A DNA stretch of 22,640 nucleotides from Chara braunii. Its lineage: Eukaryota; Streptophyta; Charophyceae; Charales; Characeae. The first letter of the stretch is position 1; the number at the start of each line of letters is the position of its first letter. The stretch lies in NCBI GenBank assembly GCA_003427395.1, contig BFEA01000757.1:279072-301711 (forward strand), written 5' to 3'. This document shows positions 1 through 9,174 of this stretch, in pieces. The notes under the pieces were generated by a model, which saw only the letters and a program-made list of their open reading frames with translations, did not search any database and was not told the DNA's origin. The translations under genes were made by a program, and so were the position numbers.

Positions 1-57
<57 letters not shown>
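1..57. repeat. (AG)n microsatellite
   Basis: The window opens inside an uninterrupted AG dinucleotide run of at least 28 units, so its true left end lies outside the window. A similar run occurs at 19339-19411. It directly abuts the 3' end (minus-strand sense) of LINE copy A. Confidence 0.98.
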
Positions 58-59
<2 letters not shown>

Positions 60-128
60 AACTTCTTGGCAAACATTCCATTTTTATTGCGGGCGTAGCC
101 GCAACACGTCCCCTGGTATTACATCATA

Positions 129-259
129 ACACATACTCACGCTTCCTTCCGTCCGGCCGAAGGAACCCTGACCAGCATTGATTACTCCCGCATCGTGGAG
201 GATTGACTGTCAGCTTGCCTTACACCTTTCCTCTCAGGTCCACTACATGAGCCTGTCAG
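129..259 (-). repeat. LINE 3' UTR repeat, copy 1
   Basis: Imperfect direct repeat of 1165-1298. Shared blocks include CCCTGACCAGCATTGATT, GAGGATTGACTGTCAG and CCTCTCAGGTCC. It lies downstream of each LINE C-terminus in minus-strand sense, so it is taken as 3' UTR of the same LINE family. Confidence 0.85.
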
Positions 260-460
260 ATAAATGATGAAGAGCAAGATAGGTAAGAGAAGCTACGGAA
301 GTTGCAGTCTCGGGATTCGCCCTCCGATATTATGTGACCTGTGATGGATGTTGTCCTTCTGCTGGCTGGGATCTCTGCCTTCTCCACTCTGCTTCTGAGT
401 TGTGCCAGTCTTTCTTTTTTTTTATATATATAACCTAAGCCCTATTTGCCTTGTTTCTGC

Positions 461-483
461 CTAAACCTTAAACCCTAAACCCT
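461..483. repeat. Short interstitial plant-type telomere repeat / telo-box
   Basis: CTAAACCTTAAACCCTAAAC followed by CCT: two perfect CCCTAAA-type units and one degenerate unit. It sits in the part of LINE copy A that copy B lacks. Too short for a former chromosome end; the telo-box AAACCCTAA also occurs as a plant promoter element. Confidence 0.6.
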
Positions 484-1129
484 CAGCTGTAATGCTGTCT
501 TGATTTTTAAGTACTACCTTAACGAATCTGACGTCCTATTCTTGATCACGTTGCTCTGTATTCTCAAACCAGTGAAAGACTAATCTGGATCCTTCAATTG
601 TTGCTATCTTACCCTTTACCAATGTAACCCGTTGAAACGTTTTAAATGTCTCCTGGGCTTTCTCCATTGGGCTTGCCTTCTTGTTCTTCGCCATTGGGCC
701 GTGATATCCATCTCCAGCAGGTTGTTTAGAACTTTCTTGGCCTCCAGTCTGTGCATTTGCCCCCTTCCTATCGTCGTTTGACATCTTCTTTTCCATATGA
801 TCCATAAAGTGTATTGTCTCAATAGTTGAAATCCTCTTTTTTGTCCCGATTGCCGTTTCTTTGGAAGTTCCATACCAGTGAGGAGAATCCTCCTGTCTTC
901 GGGAAAGGCCTCATCTGAAATCTTTCGCCACATTTCCCTGGCTACCTCCCACACATATACCGCCTCTGGGAATTGTAGCAGGCAGTTAAGCAAGGTTTCC
1001 ATCTCCTCATCCGTACACAGTTTGCACTTCTGGTTGATGCGATCCCTCTGATTGTGGCTGCGGCGCTCATACAGCCAAACGCTGACAGGGAGCGCCATGT
1101 GGAGCATCAGTCTGATTCCTATTCCCCCG

Positions 1130-1866
1130 GCAAGTCAATAAATTCAGAATTTCAGATACATAATATGCACACTCACGCATCCTTCCGTTTGGCCAAAGGA
1201 TCCCTGACCAGCATTGATTGCTCCCTGTTACAGGAGGATTGACTGTCAGTTTGTCCTTCTCATATATTCCTCTCAGGTCCCTTGCATGGGCCTGTCAGTT
1301 CAGGCAATTCACATCAAGAATCATCAGAAGGCGACCTTCCATCCTGAGGCCTCTCTATTTGGGTGTCCTGTCTCCGTAATGGAGTCTCTGAGTGGTGCCA
1401 GTCCTTGAATTTCAGCCGCATGTCGTTAATATCTGCCACCTTGCCCTGCGCTAGCCAGATTCTTTTGAACTTTGTCAGACGTAGCTGACTTGTGTCCGAA
1501 TAGCTCTGAACAGTCTCCTTAACCTTCCTCCATTTGCAGAGAATCTCTGCTTCCATCATGATCTTTGTAGCAGCCCAGACTTTATCATGTGCATTCATAG
1601 TCTTGTCCAGAGTCCTGCTGCATCTCTCCTTCCAGATTGCCCATAAAGTGGCTTTATGAATCAATCCGGACCACAGTTTTCTGGCTTGGTCAAATCGGAG
1701 TGGATGTTAGTCCATAGGAGTTGAATGGGGTGTTCCGGGAACGAGGGAGGAAAGAGGTGGTCCCATAAGTCAGAGAACCTTGCCCATACTTCTGTTGCAG
1801 CTTTACACCTAATCAGATGGTGTATTATGTCTTCTTGTTCTTGGCGTCTTCACCCAAAAATATCGG
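1130..1866 (-). pseudogene. LINE 3' fragment, copy B: distal zf-RVT, C-terminus and 3' UTR
   Basis: From 1866 downward on the minus strand, EDIIHHLIRCKAATEVW is the histidine/cysteine half of a zf-RVT knuckle. It aligns with the same part of copy A (ETLLNCLLQFPEAVYVW). After a frameshift near 1690-1720 the sequence continues as LWSGLIHKATLWAIWKERC and, by about 1430, FKRIWLAQGKVADI. An in-frame stop lies just before RRQEQED, where the first cysteine pair should be, so the first half of the knuckle is damaged or displaced. The 3' UTR runs to about 1130, where copy A begins, giving a head-to-tail arrangement of two copies. LINE-like sequence resumes beyond 2346, which suggests this copy was split by the 1867-2345 block. 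Confidence 0.75.
1165..1298 (-). repeat. LINE 3' UTR repeat, copy 2
   Basis: Partner of 129-259, same orientation. Both sit 3' of a related LINE C-terminus. Confidence 0.85.
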
Positions 1867-1890
1867 CCGGGTGTTGTGTAGTATGTGTAC

Positions 1891-1919
1891 GAATATAACG
1901 CCCGCCGGGCGTTATATTC
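1891..1919. repeat. Palindrome, 13-bp arms, 3-nt centre
   Basis: GAATATAACGCCC, then GCC, then GGGCGTTATATTC. The arms are perfect complements. It is the cleanest of three copies in this block. Confidence 0.95.
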
Positions 1920-2225
1920 AGTAAATTTGTGGTGAACTTCGGTGAGCCCCCAAAATTCCGAAAAAGAAAATAAATCAAAACATTCTGTAAAAACAATATG
2001 TTGTCCAGGATTGGAATGTGATCAACTTTTGGCTGAGGGTCACTTCAGAATTCCTTATAAACTCGTAAATCAAAATTAAAAACGAAAACTAAAGCCAAAA
2101 TGTAGTATGTACCCCTTGGAAGTCAAATCCCATTCAACCCTCTTCAAAACGCATGTATACCCCCTTCCCCGCCCTTTAAAACAGATGTATACTACCTCTT
2201 CAAGGCACTCTGCCCATGTAACATT

Positions 2226-2253
2226 CAAATATAACGCCCAGGCGTTCTATTCG
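2226..2253. repeat. Palindrome, second copy (diverged)
   Basis: AATATAACGCCC followed by AGGCGTTCTATT. Same design as 1891-1919 with mismatches in the right arm. Confidence 0.85.
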
Positions 2254-2316
2254 AAGGGCCTTTCTATTTGGAAAAAAGTGAGTGAAAACGAGAATCTCGT
2301 CTTTTTAGAGTAAGTT

Positions 2317-2342
2317 GAATATACCACCCGGGCGTTATTTTC
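2317..2342. repeat. Palindrome, third copy (diverged)
   Basis: GAATATACCACCC then GGGCGTTATTTTC. Same design as 1891-1919, with mismatches mostly in the left arm. It lies beside the junction with the LINE sequence at 2346. Confidence 0.85.
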
Positions 2343-2345
2343 AGG

Positions 2346-2990
2346 TGAAGACGGTAGGCATATATCCGAGCTTTCAGGATCATTTTTCCTTCTCCTGATA
2401 TGTAGCCAGTGGTTGACTCATGGTGTTAGATATGTGATGAGCCACTGGAGACTTCTCACCTTGACTGGCCGTATTGTTTTGAACTTTTTCCACGGTATTT
2501 CAGAAATTTGGTTTGCTAACTTTGCTTCATCCCTAACAATCTTGTACATCTACATCTAATTGCCGGTTCTGGGTTTTGTGTCTTCAGCAACATCTCATAC
2601 CCTAATTTGACTGTGTATTCTGATATTGGTACTATCAGGTTCTTTCGTTTACCTTTCTTCGGTTGCCAGCCTCATTCGGCTGGATCAAACTCCAAGTCCT
2701 GGATGGCGGTGTTGATTTGAGATATCGCCTTTGGCCATAGCCCCATCGTTCTGCTTTGACGTAAGGCGTACCCATTTAGAGTGACACTTTTCGGGTCTTG
2801 ATTCGATATCAAAGGGGAGTCCGGATTGGAGTAGGCAATGAGAAAGGAAGTGAATACTAACGCATGGCTGTTTTCTTGGCGACTGTGTGCGAGAACTGGT
2901 AAACCCAAGTTGGAGATAGTTCTTGGATTTCGGACCCCCATTCGCACTGGCGCGCTGCTCATCGAAGTGTTGTGCGGCGCATCACGCATC
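2346..2990 (-). pseudogene. LINE-derived fragment upstream of zf-RVT (probable upstream part of copy B)
   Basis: Minus-strand reading from about 2550 to 2350 gives IVRDEAKLANQISEIPWKKF, then KTIRPVKVRSLQWLITYLTP, a stop, then VNHWLHIRRRKNDPESSDIC. This resembles the plant LINE post-RT pattern in which a W-K-x-[IF]-W/K motif, then KVR-x-x-xW, leads to the first Cys of the zinc knuckle. It stops at that cysteine, exactly where copy B resumes across the 1867-2345 block. 2672-2989 is open on this strand (105 codons, GLWPKAISQINTAIQDLEF) and may be more of the same ORF, but I do not recognise a domain there. Stops and frame changes make it non-functional. Confidence 0.5.
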
Positions 2991-3710
2991 AGTATGTGTG
3001 CCGCCCGGGGGCGCGCTGCGAATCACGCAGCGCATAGATGCGCAGCAACTATGCTTCCCTATAAGAAAATTTATCCACACCATCCTTCGCCATGCAAGCA
3101 CACCACAATTTCCGATCACAACAAAACCGAGCTTATCGGGGGGAAAAAAAGGTAAGAAAATCAAAGAAAGAATACTCCTTTCCCATTCACATGATTTTTT
3201 CTGACATTTTCTCTGACATCTGATATCTAACCAGTAATCTTAAATCCACGACGCAATTATCATTTGCGGCCATTGCAAATCTCAGGTCACCCTAAAAAAA
3301 ATACACAGCTTTCATCCCACCCACGCATCGCTACCTCATGGTCGTCGATCTCCCATCCACAACAGCCCACCCGGCCCCACTCGCAACCTGCATTCCGATC
3401 TGTCAAGAATACCCTTATCAATCCGTGTAAAAACGACAAAAATGCATCAACAAAATTTATCCTTTTCGGACCCCTTTTCATCCCGACGCGATCGCGACAT
3501 ACAATCCCCCTCACCCCACCCATCGACCCCCAACCCCTTCGGACAACCATTCCATTATCAACTCCTATCGAAACGACAGCAAACGACAAAGAAAAGCAAA
3601 TGGTCATGGTATTCATCCGACACTCGCCTGACACTTACCTGACCCTCGCCCGACATTCACAGGACACCTATAATCACACCTACGACAGCTCGGTCATCTG
3701 ATTTTCATCC
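2991..3710. other. Unassigned intergenic sequence
   Basis: No gene recognised. The first 120 bases are GC-rich with repeated GCGC/CGCA motifs and one strong hairpin. The remainder is C- and A-rich. 3600-3670 contains degenerate CCTGACAC/CCGACAT-type repeats whose complement resembles the GTCAGGTGAAATGTC repeats at 20190-20230. Open frames here are uninterrupted only because of base composition. Confidence 0.6.
3013..3033. repeat. Perfect hairpin, 8-bp GC arms
   Basis: GCGCTGCG, loop AATCA, CGCAGCGC. No T-tract follows, and in a eukaryotic context it is not a terminator. Confidence 0.9.
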
Positions 3711-3736
3711 TTTTTTTTTTTCTTTTTTTTTTTTTT
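3711..3736. repeat. Poly(T) tract
   Basis: 26 bases, all T except one C. One of several long T or A runs in the window. It may be a retroposon tail on the minus strand, but I see no adjoining element. Confidence 0.95.
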
Positions 3737-3853
3737 AAATGGCTGCGCCACTCTCTGCCACAGTGCAATATAGAGGCAATGCTGGAGGGGTCGAGTAGGC
3801 AAGCCTACCAGTCTGACCCGACCCTGGCCCCAAAAAATTATTTTCATATCGTA

Positions 3854-3884
3854 GTGGCCCGATAGACCACGGATCAGATATTAA
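3854..3884 (+). repeat. 31-bp direct repeat, copy 1
   Basis: GTGGCCCGATAGACCAC followed by GGATCAGATATTAA. Differs at two positions from 4005-4035, 151 bp downstream. Confidence 0.9.
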
Positions 3885-3955
3885 GCTGATCACAACAGAT
3901 ACTACACTTGACCTTATCCAAAAGGCCGACAAAGGTAGGTTTGCCAACTTTGCCA

Positions 3956-4004
3956 CCTTTCTTTCTTTCTTTCTTTCTTTTTTTTTTTTTTTTCCTTTTT
4001 TTTT
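3956..4004. repeat. (CTTT)n and poly(T) tract
   Basis: Five or six CTTT units grading into long T runs. It lies between the two 31-bp direct repeats. Confidence 0.95.
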
Positions 4005-4035
4005 GTGGTCCGATGGACCACGGATCAGATATTAA
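4005..4035 (+). repeat. 31-bp direct repeat, copy 2, with hairpin
   Basis: GTGGTCC, loop GAT, GGACCAC forms a perfect 7-bp hairpin, followed by GGATCAGATATTAA. In copy 1 two substitutions break the hairpin. Confidence 0.9.
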
Positions 4036-4185
4036 ATTGGTCATATGTTGTCCACCTCTTTTTCTGTTTTCCTACCTTTCGAAGTCCACCGTATAACTCT
4101 GGTCCCTTCTCTATTCCTGCTTCGACCTTTGGCAACCCCCCTGCATCATGCCTGCACGAAATCCTTTTTTTTTTTTTGCTTCTTT

Positions 4186-5493
4186 TCCAGTGGCCGCAGA
4201 ACCAACTGTCGTACGATAAACACCCTCTAAAACCACTGTACCAACCAGGACAATGACTATGTCCGAAAACCGTCAACAATCACTCCCCCTCCCGGCATAG
4301 AGCTCCAGCATGCTCTTATTCACAAAACACCGTCATGACCCTTAAACCCGTGTGCACAGGGGCCCAGGGTCGTCTGATAAGGGGCCACCATCTACGGGGA
4401 ATCCTTTCTTTTTTTGCTGGTTACCCATGGGCCATGCACCCAACTGCCCTACGATCAACAGCCTCTAAACCCAATGGACCAATCTGTATAATGCGATATG
4501 TCTGAAAATCGCCAACAACCAGTTCCCCCCCCCGCCATAGACCTCCTACCGGCCGATATTCACAGAACACCGTCACAAGACTTTAAAAATACCCCACCTC
4601 CTTCGACTACCCAAGCGTTGGGGGACTGAAACACCTTCGGCAGCCTATTGTTGCAACCCCCCCTGCCACACACACACATATTAACTAACTGGGGAAAAAA
4701 AAAAAAAAAAAAAAAAAAAAAAACATAATTTCCCCAGACCTTCCTACAATTGCACAAAAACCAGCCTAAAACACGACCGGATTCATTCACTCACACATAA
4801 CACCATCTGAAACACACACCCCCATCTCTCAATCTCTGACACATAATCTGTGGCAAAAATCGTTACGACCATTTCCCAAGATCCCCGTTTACACACTTCT
4901 TCCGTTTCGAATGAACCAAGCCTAAAAGGGCAGCTTTATTTTACGAATACCAGCTCTTAAACAGTTATTCTTTTTCGAATGAACCCAACATAAAAGGCGA
5001 TCCGATCTATTGATAATTTGATACAAAAGTTGCCCTACGATCAACAACCTGTAAACCCACTGTACCGATCAGCCTAATGAGATATGTCCAAAAATCCCCC
5101 TCTCCATAGAACTCCTACCCGGTCATATTCATAAAACACCATCATAACCCTTCAAAAATACCCAACCTCCTCTAACTACCCAAACGTCGGGGAACTAAAA
5201 CACCTCCAGGCGTTTGCCGTCAACCCCCCCCCCTTCCCCCACCACGCACACATATCAACGTACCCAAAAAAAAAAAAAAAAACATTCCTACAATTGCAGA
5301 GAACCCAGCATAAAATCCGACCGGATTCATTCACTCAAACACAACACCATCTGAGACACACACCCATCTCCTAATCTCTAACACATGCTCCGTGTCAGAA
5401 ATCATTACAATTTTTCTATTACGATTTTCGATTTCCTAAAATTCTCGTTTGTGCACTTCTTCCCTTTCGAATGAACCAAGCCAAAAAAGTTAG
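4186..5493 (+). repeat. Degenerate tandem repeat region, three units
   Basis: Three units begin with related sequence: TGTCGTACGATAAACACCCT (4207), TGCCCTACGATCAACAGCCT (4444) and TGCCCTACGATCAACAACCT (5032). Each continues with an AATG..ATATGTC..AAAAxxC block and a CCATAGA/CATAGAGCTCC block. Units 2 and 3, about 590 bp apart, also share CGACCGGATTCATTCACTCA, ACACACACCC, an A-run and TTTCGAATGAACCAAGCC. Unit 1 is much shorter (about 240 bp). I see no coding potential; the repeat keeps C-rich and A-run stretches on the plus strand. It resumes at 6103 after the inserted foldback element. Confidence 0.8.
4695..4723. repeat. Poly(A) tract in repeat unit 2
   Basis: An A run of about 28 bases preceded by GGGG. 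Unit 3 has a shorter equivalent run at about 5266-5282, so the homopolymer belongs to the repeat. Confidence 0.9.
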
Positions 5494-5499
5494 TAAAAA

Positions 5500-6096
5500 C
5501 CATGGCTACGATCCGGACGTCCGGACCGCCGTCCAGACGGTCTGGATTCAGTCCGGACTCCAGACGTCCGGTCTGGAAGGTCCGGATCTGCCAAAATTCG
5601 AGAAAAAAAAAAAACAAAAAAAAAGGGTCCAGGACCCTTCCCCATTGAGCAGCCAAGCCCCCAAAATTGTTTTGGGGGGTTTTCAGGCCCGTTTATGCTT
5701 TTTTGGGGGGTCCGGACATGCTCTCGCTCTATAATAATTTATTAGACAACCCCAATTTTTTAATTAGTAATAATTCATTGCCTCGTATTAGTTTTTAAAG
5801 CTTTTTTATAGTTTTTGACTTGTAACTCAAGTTTGGTTAGGAATTCTGACATGACTCTGAGGCAAAAGTGGTTTGCATTGTTATTCTGCATAGCATACTT
5901 TTTTTTCAGATTTTTTTATTTTTATTTTTTTTTAATGGTCCGGACATTTCCGGACCTGTCCAGACATCCGGACCGTCCGGACCCCCCATGTCCGGAGGTC
6001 CGGAAATGTCCGGAATTCCGGACGTCCAGAAACTACCGGACACGGGTCCGGTTCCATGTCCGGAAATGTCTGGGTCCGGGTCTGGTGTAGCCATGG
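5500..6096. mobile_element. Foldback/MITE-like element with CCGGAC-rich arms
   Basis: The ends are perfect 10-bp inverted repeats: CCATGGCTAC at 5500-5509 and its complement GTAGCCATGG at 6087-6096. The direct repeat TAAAAA flanks them (5494-5499 and 6097-6102) as a likely target duplication. Inside each end lies an arm packed with TCCGGA/GTCCGGAC motifs (5510-5590 and 5937-6085, over a dozen in all). The arms are followed by an A-run on the left (5604-5625) and T-runs on the right (5891-5935), so the whole can fold back on itself. The AT-rich centre (5735-5890) has no recognised ORF, so any transposase would act in trans. It interrupts a degenerate repeat unit: sequence before 5493 and after 6103 continues the pattern seen uninterrupted at 6235-6280. 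Superfamily unknown. Confidence 0.75.
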
Positions 6097-6102
6097 TAAA
6101 AA

Positions 6103-6450
6103 CATAACCTGGCTCATTTACACAAACATTACTACATCTATAACGCACACCGCATCTTCACAATGCGTGACAAGTACTCAGTGTCAAAAATCATTTCGAT
6201 GTTCATTTTGCGAATATCAACGTTTACACACTTCTTCGTTTTCGAATGAACCTAACTTAAAACGCAACCCGGTTCATTAACACAAAAATTGTAACATTCG
6301 AAAGGCACACCACACCCTCACAACGTCTGACAGGTACTCGGTGCCAAAACCATTTGGTTTTCCAATTTTCCAATACCTGCGTTTACATTTCTCTTCATTT
6401 TCCAATGCACCTCCCCCAAAACACATCCGTGTTCATTCACCACGTAGTAA
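6103..6450 (+). repeat. Continuation of the degenerate repeat, sub-units of about 155 bp
   Basis: Three sub-units begin near 6103, 6252 and 6412. They share AACxxGGxTCATTxACAC, a CACACC..TCACAA..TGACA..TACTC..TGxCAAAAxC block and CGTTTACA..CTTC..TTCGAATG. These match the end portions of units 2 and 3 at 4746-4915 and 5298-5480. Non-coding. Confidence 0.75.
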
Positions 6451-6734
6451 AAGGTATGAACCCCCCCCCCTCATACCGGACCAACTCTGACAGATCATCA
6501 TCATGGCTCTCGATTTCGACGATCTCGGAAAATCTTTGAAATTCGCAGAAGCTCTCTCCTTTCACTGATAGTTTTCTCGTCCAGTCAGATTATCCATTTG
6601 TCCACCAACTGCACAACCAAGTGTCCACAAAACAAAGCGTTTCACGAGAAATACCGATCGTTCATTTTCACGATTGCACGACCCAGGTTGGTGACAGCGG
6701 GGTGTGTCAGAGCCCGCGACTGATAAACTTTAAT
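6451..6734. other. Unassigned sequence
   Basis: Starts with a C run. I see no gene, repeat or domain here. It ends where LINE-like protein homology begins on the plus strand. Confidence 0.5.
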
Positions 6735-8062
6735 GGTATAGGTAAGAGCCAACTCTATCAAAGGCTTAAGAGACATGTGCGGGACTCAAGACGTTCATAA
6801 AGGTAGTGAAGGCATGCTGAAAGTTGCGAACACATTCTACGCCAAGCTATATCCACAAGACACCCTCCCCCACCCCGGCTGCCAATAGGGAAGCCCAAAC
6901 CAATCTGCTACAATACCTAAATAGAACAATGTCGCAAGAACAAGCGGAAATGTTAGATAAATCACTGTCTCTAGAAGAACTACAAACAATGAACAACAAC
7001 AAAACCCATGGAATTGATGGATTAACCAAATAATTCATAGAGAAATGTTGACCGGTTCTTTTTTCCATTTTATAAGGATAGTTGGGACGAAGGGGGACTG
7101 GAGGAGGTCCTAAGTAGCACTGTTATACAAAAAAGGAGAGCGAGAAGACATTCGAAACTGTAGGCCTATCTCTCTGCTCACCCTACCCTACAAAGTCCTA
7201 GGCACAGCCCTAGCCCGGATCCTTAACTTAACAAAGAAGTATTTCCACATTGACCATGCAGGCCAGGTAGATACTCCCCGACAACGTCATGAGTCATGAC
7301 CCTAAATGAAGCCACAAAAAGGTTATGGAGAAAATAATTCAAACAGCTATTCTATTCTTCGACTTTGAGAAGACCTGCTACCAAGTCAACTGGGCCTTCC
7401 TCAAAGCCACCCTAACTTCAAAAAATGGGTAAGGATCCTATATAATGATACGGTTGCATGCGTTCAAATCAATGGGCTAATATCAGATAATACCCCATCT
7501 CTCAATCATTGAGACAGGGCTACCCCCTGGCCCCCCCTATCTTCCTTCTTGTAATGGAAGCCATGACTTCCTTTCTCCACGAGGATTCATCCATTGGAAG
7601 GTTACCGGAGGTCAATGTGGGCAGTACTCATCATATGTGTTTCCCTACAGTCCTTATGTCCGCACACGATCCTACGGTATTAATTTGAGACTTGGATTCC
7701 TCCGTCAGCGCAATTGTCCGAGCTATGGAAGCCTTCAGATTTGCATCCAAAATGAAAATAAACTGGGGGAAAACTATTGGATGGTGGCTATCTGATGAGT
7801 CATTTCCTCAACTACAGGGACCTGAAAGTCAGATGACGTGGGAGCAACCGGGACGATCGACGAGATACCTAGGTATTCAGGTCACAAAGGGCGGTCCCTC
7901 CCCGCAAATGGCCAAAAGAATGCTCGGCAACCAAATCAACATAATGGGGAAATGGGGGCAAACTTTCTCCTCACGAATGGGGAGAGCCCTTATCATAAAC
8001 ACCTCCATCTTTTCTATTAGGCAGTATATAGCCTCTATTTGGACAATACCAGATGATACAAT
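6735..8062 (+). pseudogene. LINE (L1-type) reverse transcriptase pseudogene, 5' part (copy C)
   Basis: Plus-strand translations in shifting frames give the order of an L1-type RT. They read ANTFYAKLYPQDT, then LSLEELQTMNNNKTHGIDGL (the pattern before RT motif 1), DIRNCRPISLLTLPYKVLG, FDFEKTCYQVNW (motif A), the plus-strand equivalent of RQGYPLAP (motif B), and VLMSAHDPTVLI where the catalytic F/YADD box should be. KINWGKTIGWWL, RYLGIQV and SRMGRALIINTSIFSIRQYI follow. The active-site residues have been lost (ADD to AHD; AYDRV to TCYQV), and there are stops at 6887, 7030 and 7687 and several frameshifts, so it is an old pseudogene. The upstream endonuclease is absent. It is interrupted at 8062 by the LTR element and resumes at 16940. 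Confidence 0.85.
8059..8062 (+). repeat. Putative 4-bp target-site duplication, left copy
   Basis: CAAT here against CAAA at 16940-16943 (one mismatch). Removing one 4-bp copy and the LTR element makes the LINE frame run on from D-D-T to K-L-N. That supports a 4-bp duplication, although 5 bp is commoner in this superfamily. Confidence 0.5.
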
Positions 8063-9141
8063 TGTTATGAACTTGGTTGTCTGACGAATTTTCTCGCCAC
8101 TCACACATAGACAGTCTCATACATGCCCATACATGCATAAGAGATGGGGAGAGAGGAGACAGAGTCCACACTGCACACAGGTGAAGATAAACAGCGGAAG
8201 ACAATTATGCACAGCAGGGGAGAAGACACATAGTGTTTCTCACTCTCTGACACAACTCCCAACAACCAATCACAAGAAGGAACCTGCGAAGATCACAATT
8301 GAAACTGTCACTGATGATGAGCCACTCAAACTATTATCGTAACAGAGTTTGTTCCAGTATCTCGCCACACTCAGAACTCACACCCCACTCTCTATCCTAC
8401 ACCCAGTTAGTAGCGCTGCATCAGAACAGCCTCCCAGAGGCCAGCGCCAACCACCCTGATGAAGAACAGGTCCTGCGATGAAGTCTTCAGTGCCGCTGGA
8501 CAACTCTGACGAAGGAACAGGCAGCTATGGCTGCCACCACCCACGAACCACCCTGTGTAGAGCCTCAACGTAGCCCGGCCATACGCAGATACCNCCNNGG
8601 TAGATGCGCTGAGGATGCCCCAGCTATGGCAAGCTCAGAGAGGGCCGGCTATGGCTGCTGTTGCGGTCTGTCTCAGGATGCCGCCNGTAGACAGNTACCG
8701 CCACCAACTCGCTTGGCTTCTCCAACGCTGCTCGCGAGAAAATGAACTCCCAAAAGTCCTGAACCGATGGGCCTAACCTATCTATAGACTACTAGGACCT
8801 AGACCGGACTGACTGACTGACCGGTACCGTTGCTGTTTCGGCCTCTCGGCCTCTACCGGACCCGGCTATAGGCTATAGGACCGTCTAGCAGCATAGGCCG
8901 CTTAGGGCCTGTCTGTCCTAGGGGTAGCCCGGGCCTGCTATCAGCAGTTAGGGTAGCTGTAGGAATTCAGGTTAGTGTTGGGCCTATATTTTCCCAGATT
9001 TACAGATCTGTCCCTCAAGAATTTCCCTACAGGCAGGTCTCTCGGTTAGCCCTCAGCCAAACAAAATTACGAATCTAACCTACCGGGTTAGTGTACAGCC
9101 TCGCTGTTAATCTCGGCAGCAGAAATCAGCAAGTCATTGCA
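8063..9141 (-). repeat. 3' LTR of the chromovirus
   Basis: 1079 bp. The minus strand starts TGCAATGACTTGC and ends CAAGTTCATAACA. It has the same length as 15861-16939. Five ambiguous bases (8594, 8597, 8598, 8686, 8695) suggest the assembler blended reads from several copies. The small ORFs within it are duplicated in the other LTR and are not genes. Confidence 0.97.
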
Positions 9142-9147
9142 GGCTTA

Positions 9148-9155
9148 CCCTCCTC
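9148..9155 (-). promoter_or_regulatory. Candidate polypurine tract
   Basis: GAGGAGGG on the minus strand, 6 nt before the 3' LTR. In most LTR elements the purine tract touches the LTR, so the intervening TAAGCC is atypical and the call is tentative. Confidence 0.5.
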
Positions 9156-9174
9156 GGGAGCGAGGACCTCCGAG

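Larger units (their letters stand above)
58..1120 (-). pseudogene. LINE (L1-type) 3' fragment, copy A: zf-RVT region, C-terminus and 3' UTR
   Basis: Reading the minus strand from about 1120, the translation runs through ALPVSVWLYERRSHNQRD, then the knuckle KCKLCTDEEME, then PEAVYVWEVAREMWRKI and YTLWIIWKRRC. This is the zf-RVT segment that follows the reverse transcriptase in plant L1-type LINE ORF2 proteins. The frame shifts near 800; the ending FKTFQRVTLVKGKIATIEG is in another frame (536-805) and matches the ending of copy B (FKRIWLAQGKVADI), so the two pieces belong together. The RT and endonuclease are absent, as expected from 5' truncation at reverse transcription. 58-535 is probable 3' UTR; 129-259 matches the 3' UTR of copy B. 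A segment of about 150 bp with TATATA and CCCTAAA motifs (about 415-565) has no counterpart in copy B. It cannot code for an active protein. Confidence 0.8.
1867..2345. mobile_element. Unknown inserted block with three related palindromes (MITE-like candidate)
   Basis: This AT-rich block of about 480 bp separates two minus-strand LINE stretches that would be adjacent in an intact zf-RVT domain. It has no convincing coding frame. Near one edge is a palindrome at 1891-1919, near the other a diverged relative at 2317-2342, with a third at 2226-2253. GATAT occurs on both sides in LINE context (1861-1866 and about 2359-2363) and might be a short target duplication. I find no clear terminal inverted repeat at the exact edges. 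It could be a MITE, a solo end of another element, or host sequence between two unrelated LINE insertions. Confidence 0.4.

Noticed and set aside
461-483. Chromosome end or ancient telomere fusion
   Set aside because: Only two perfect CCCTAAA units, and they are embedded in LINE-related sequence.
3264-3701. 145-codon plus-strand ORF
   Set aside because: Proline/serine/threonine-rich from C-rich sequence, with competing open frames on both strands and no domain.
5815-6148. Overlapping ORFs on both strands with repeated SGP/CPE words
   Set aside because: They translate the TCCGGA word repeats of the foldback arms; several frames stay open at once and there is no domain.
8133-8745. Small plus-strand ORFs found identically at 15931-16543
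   Set aside because: They lie inside the two LTRs and are duplicated only because the LTRs are.
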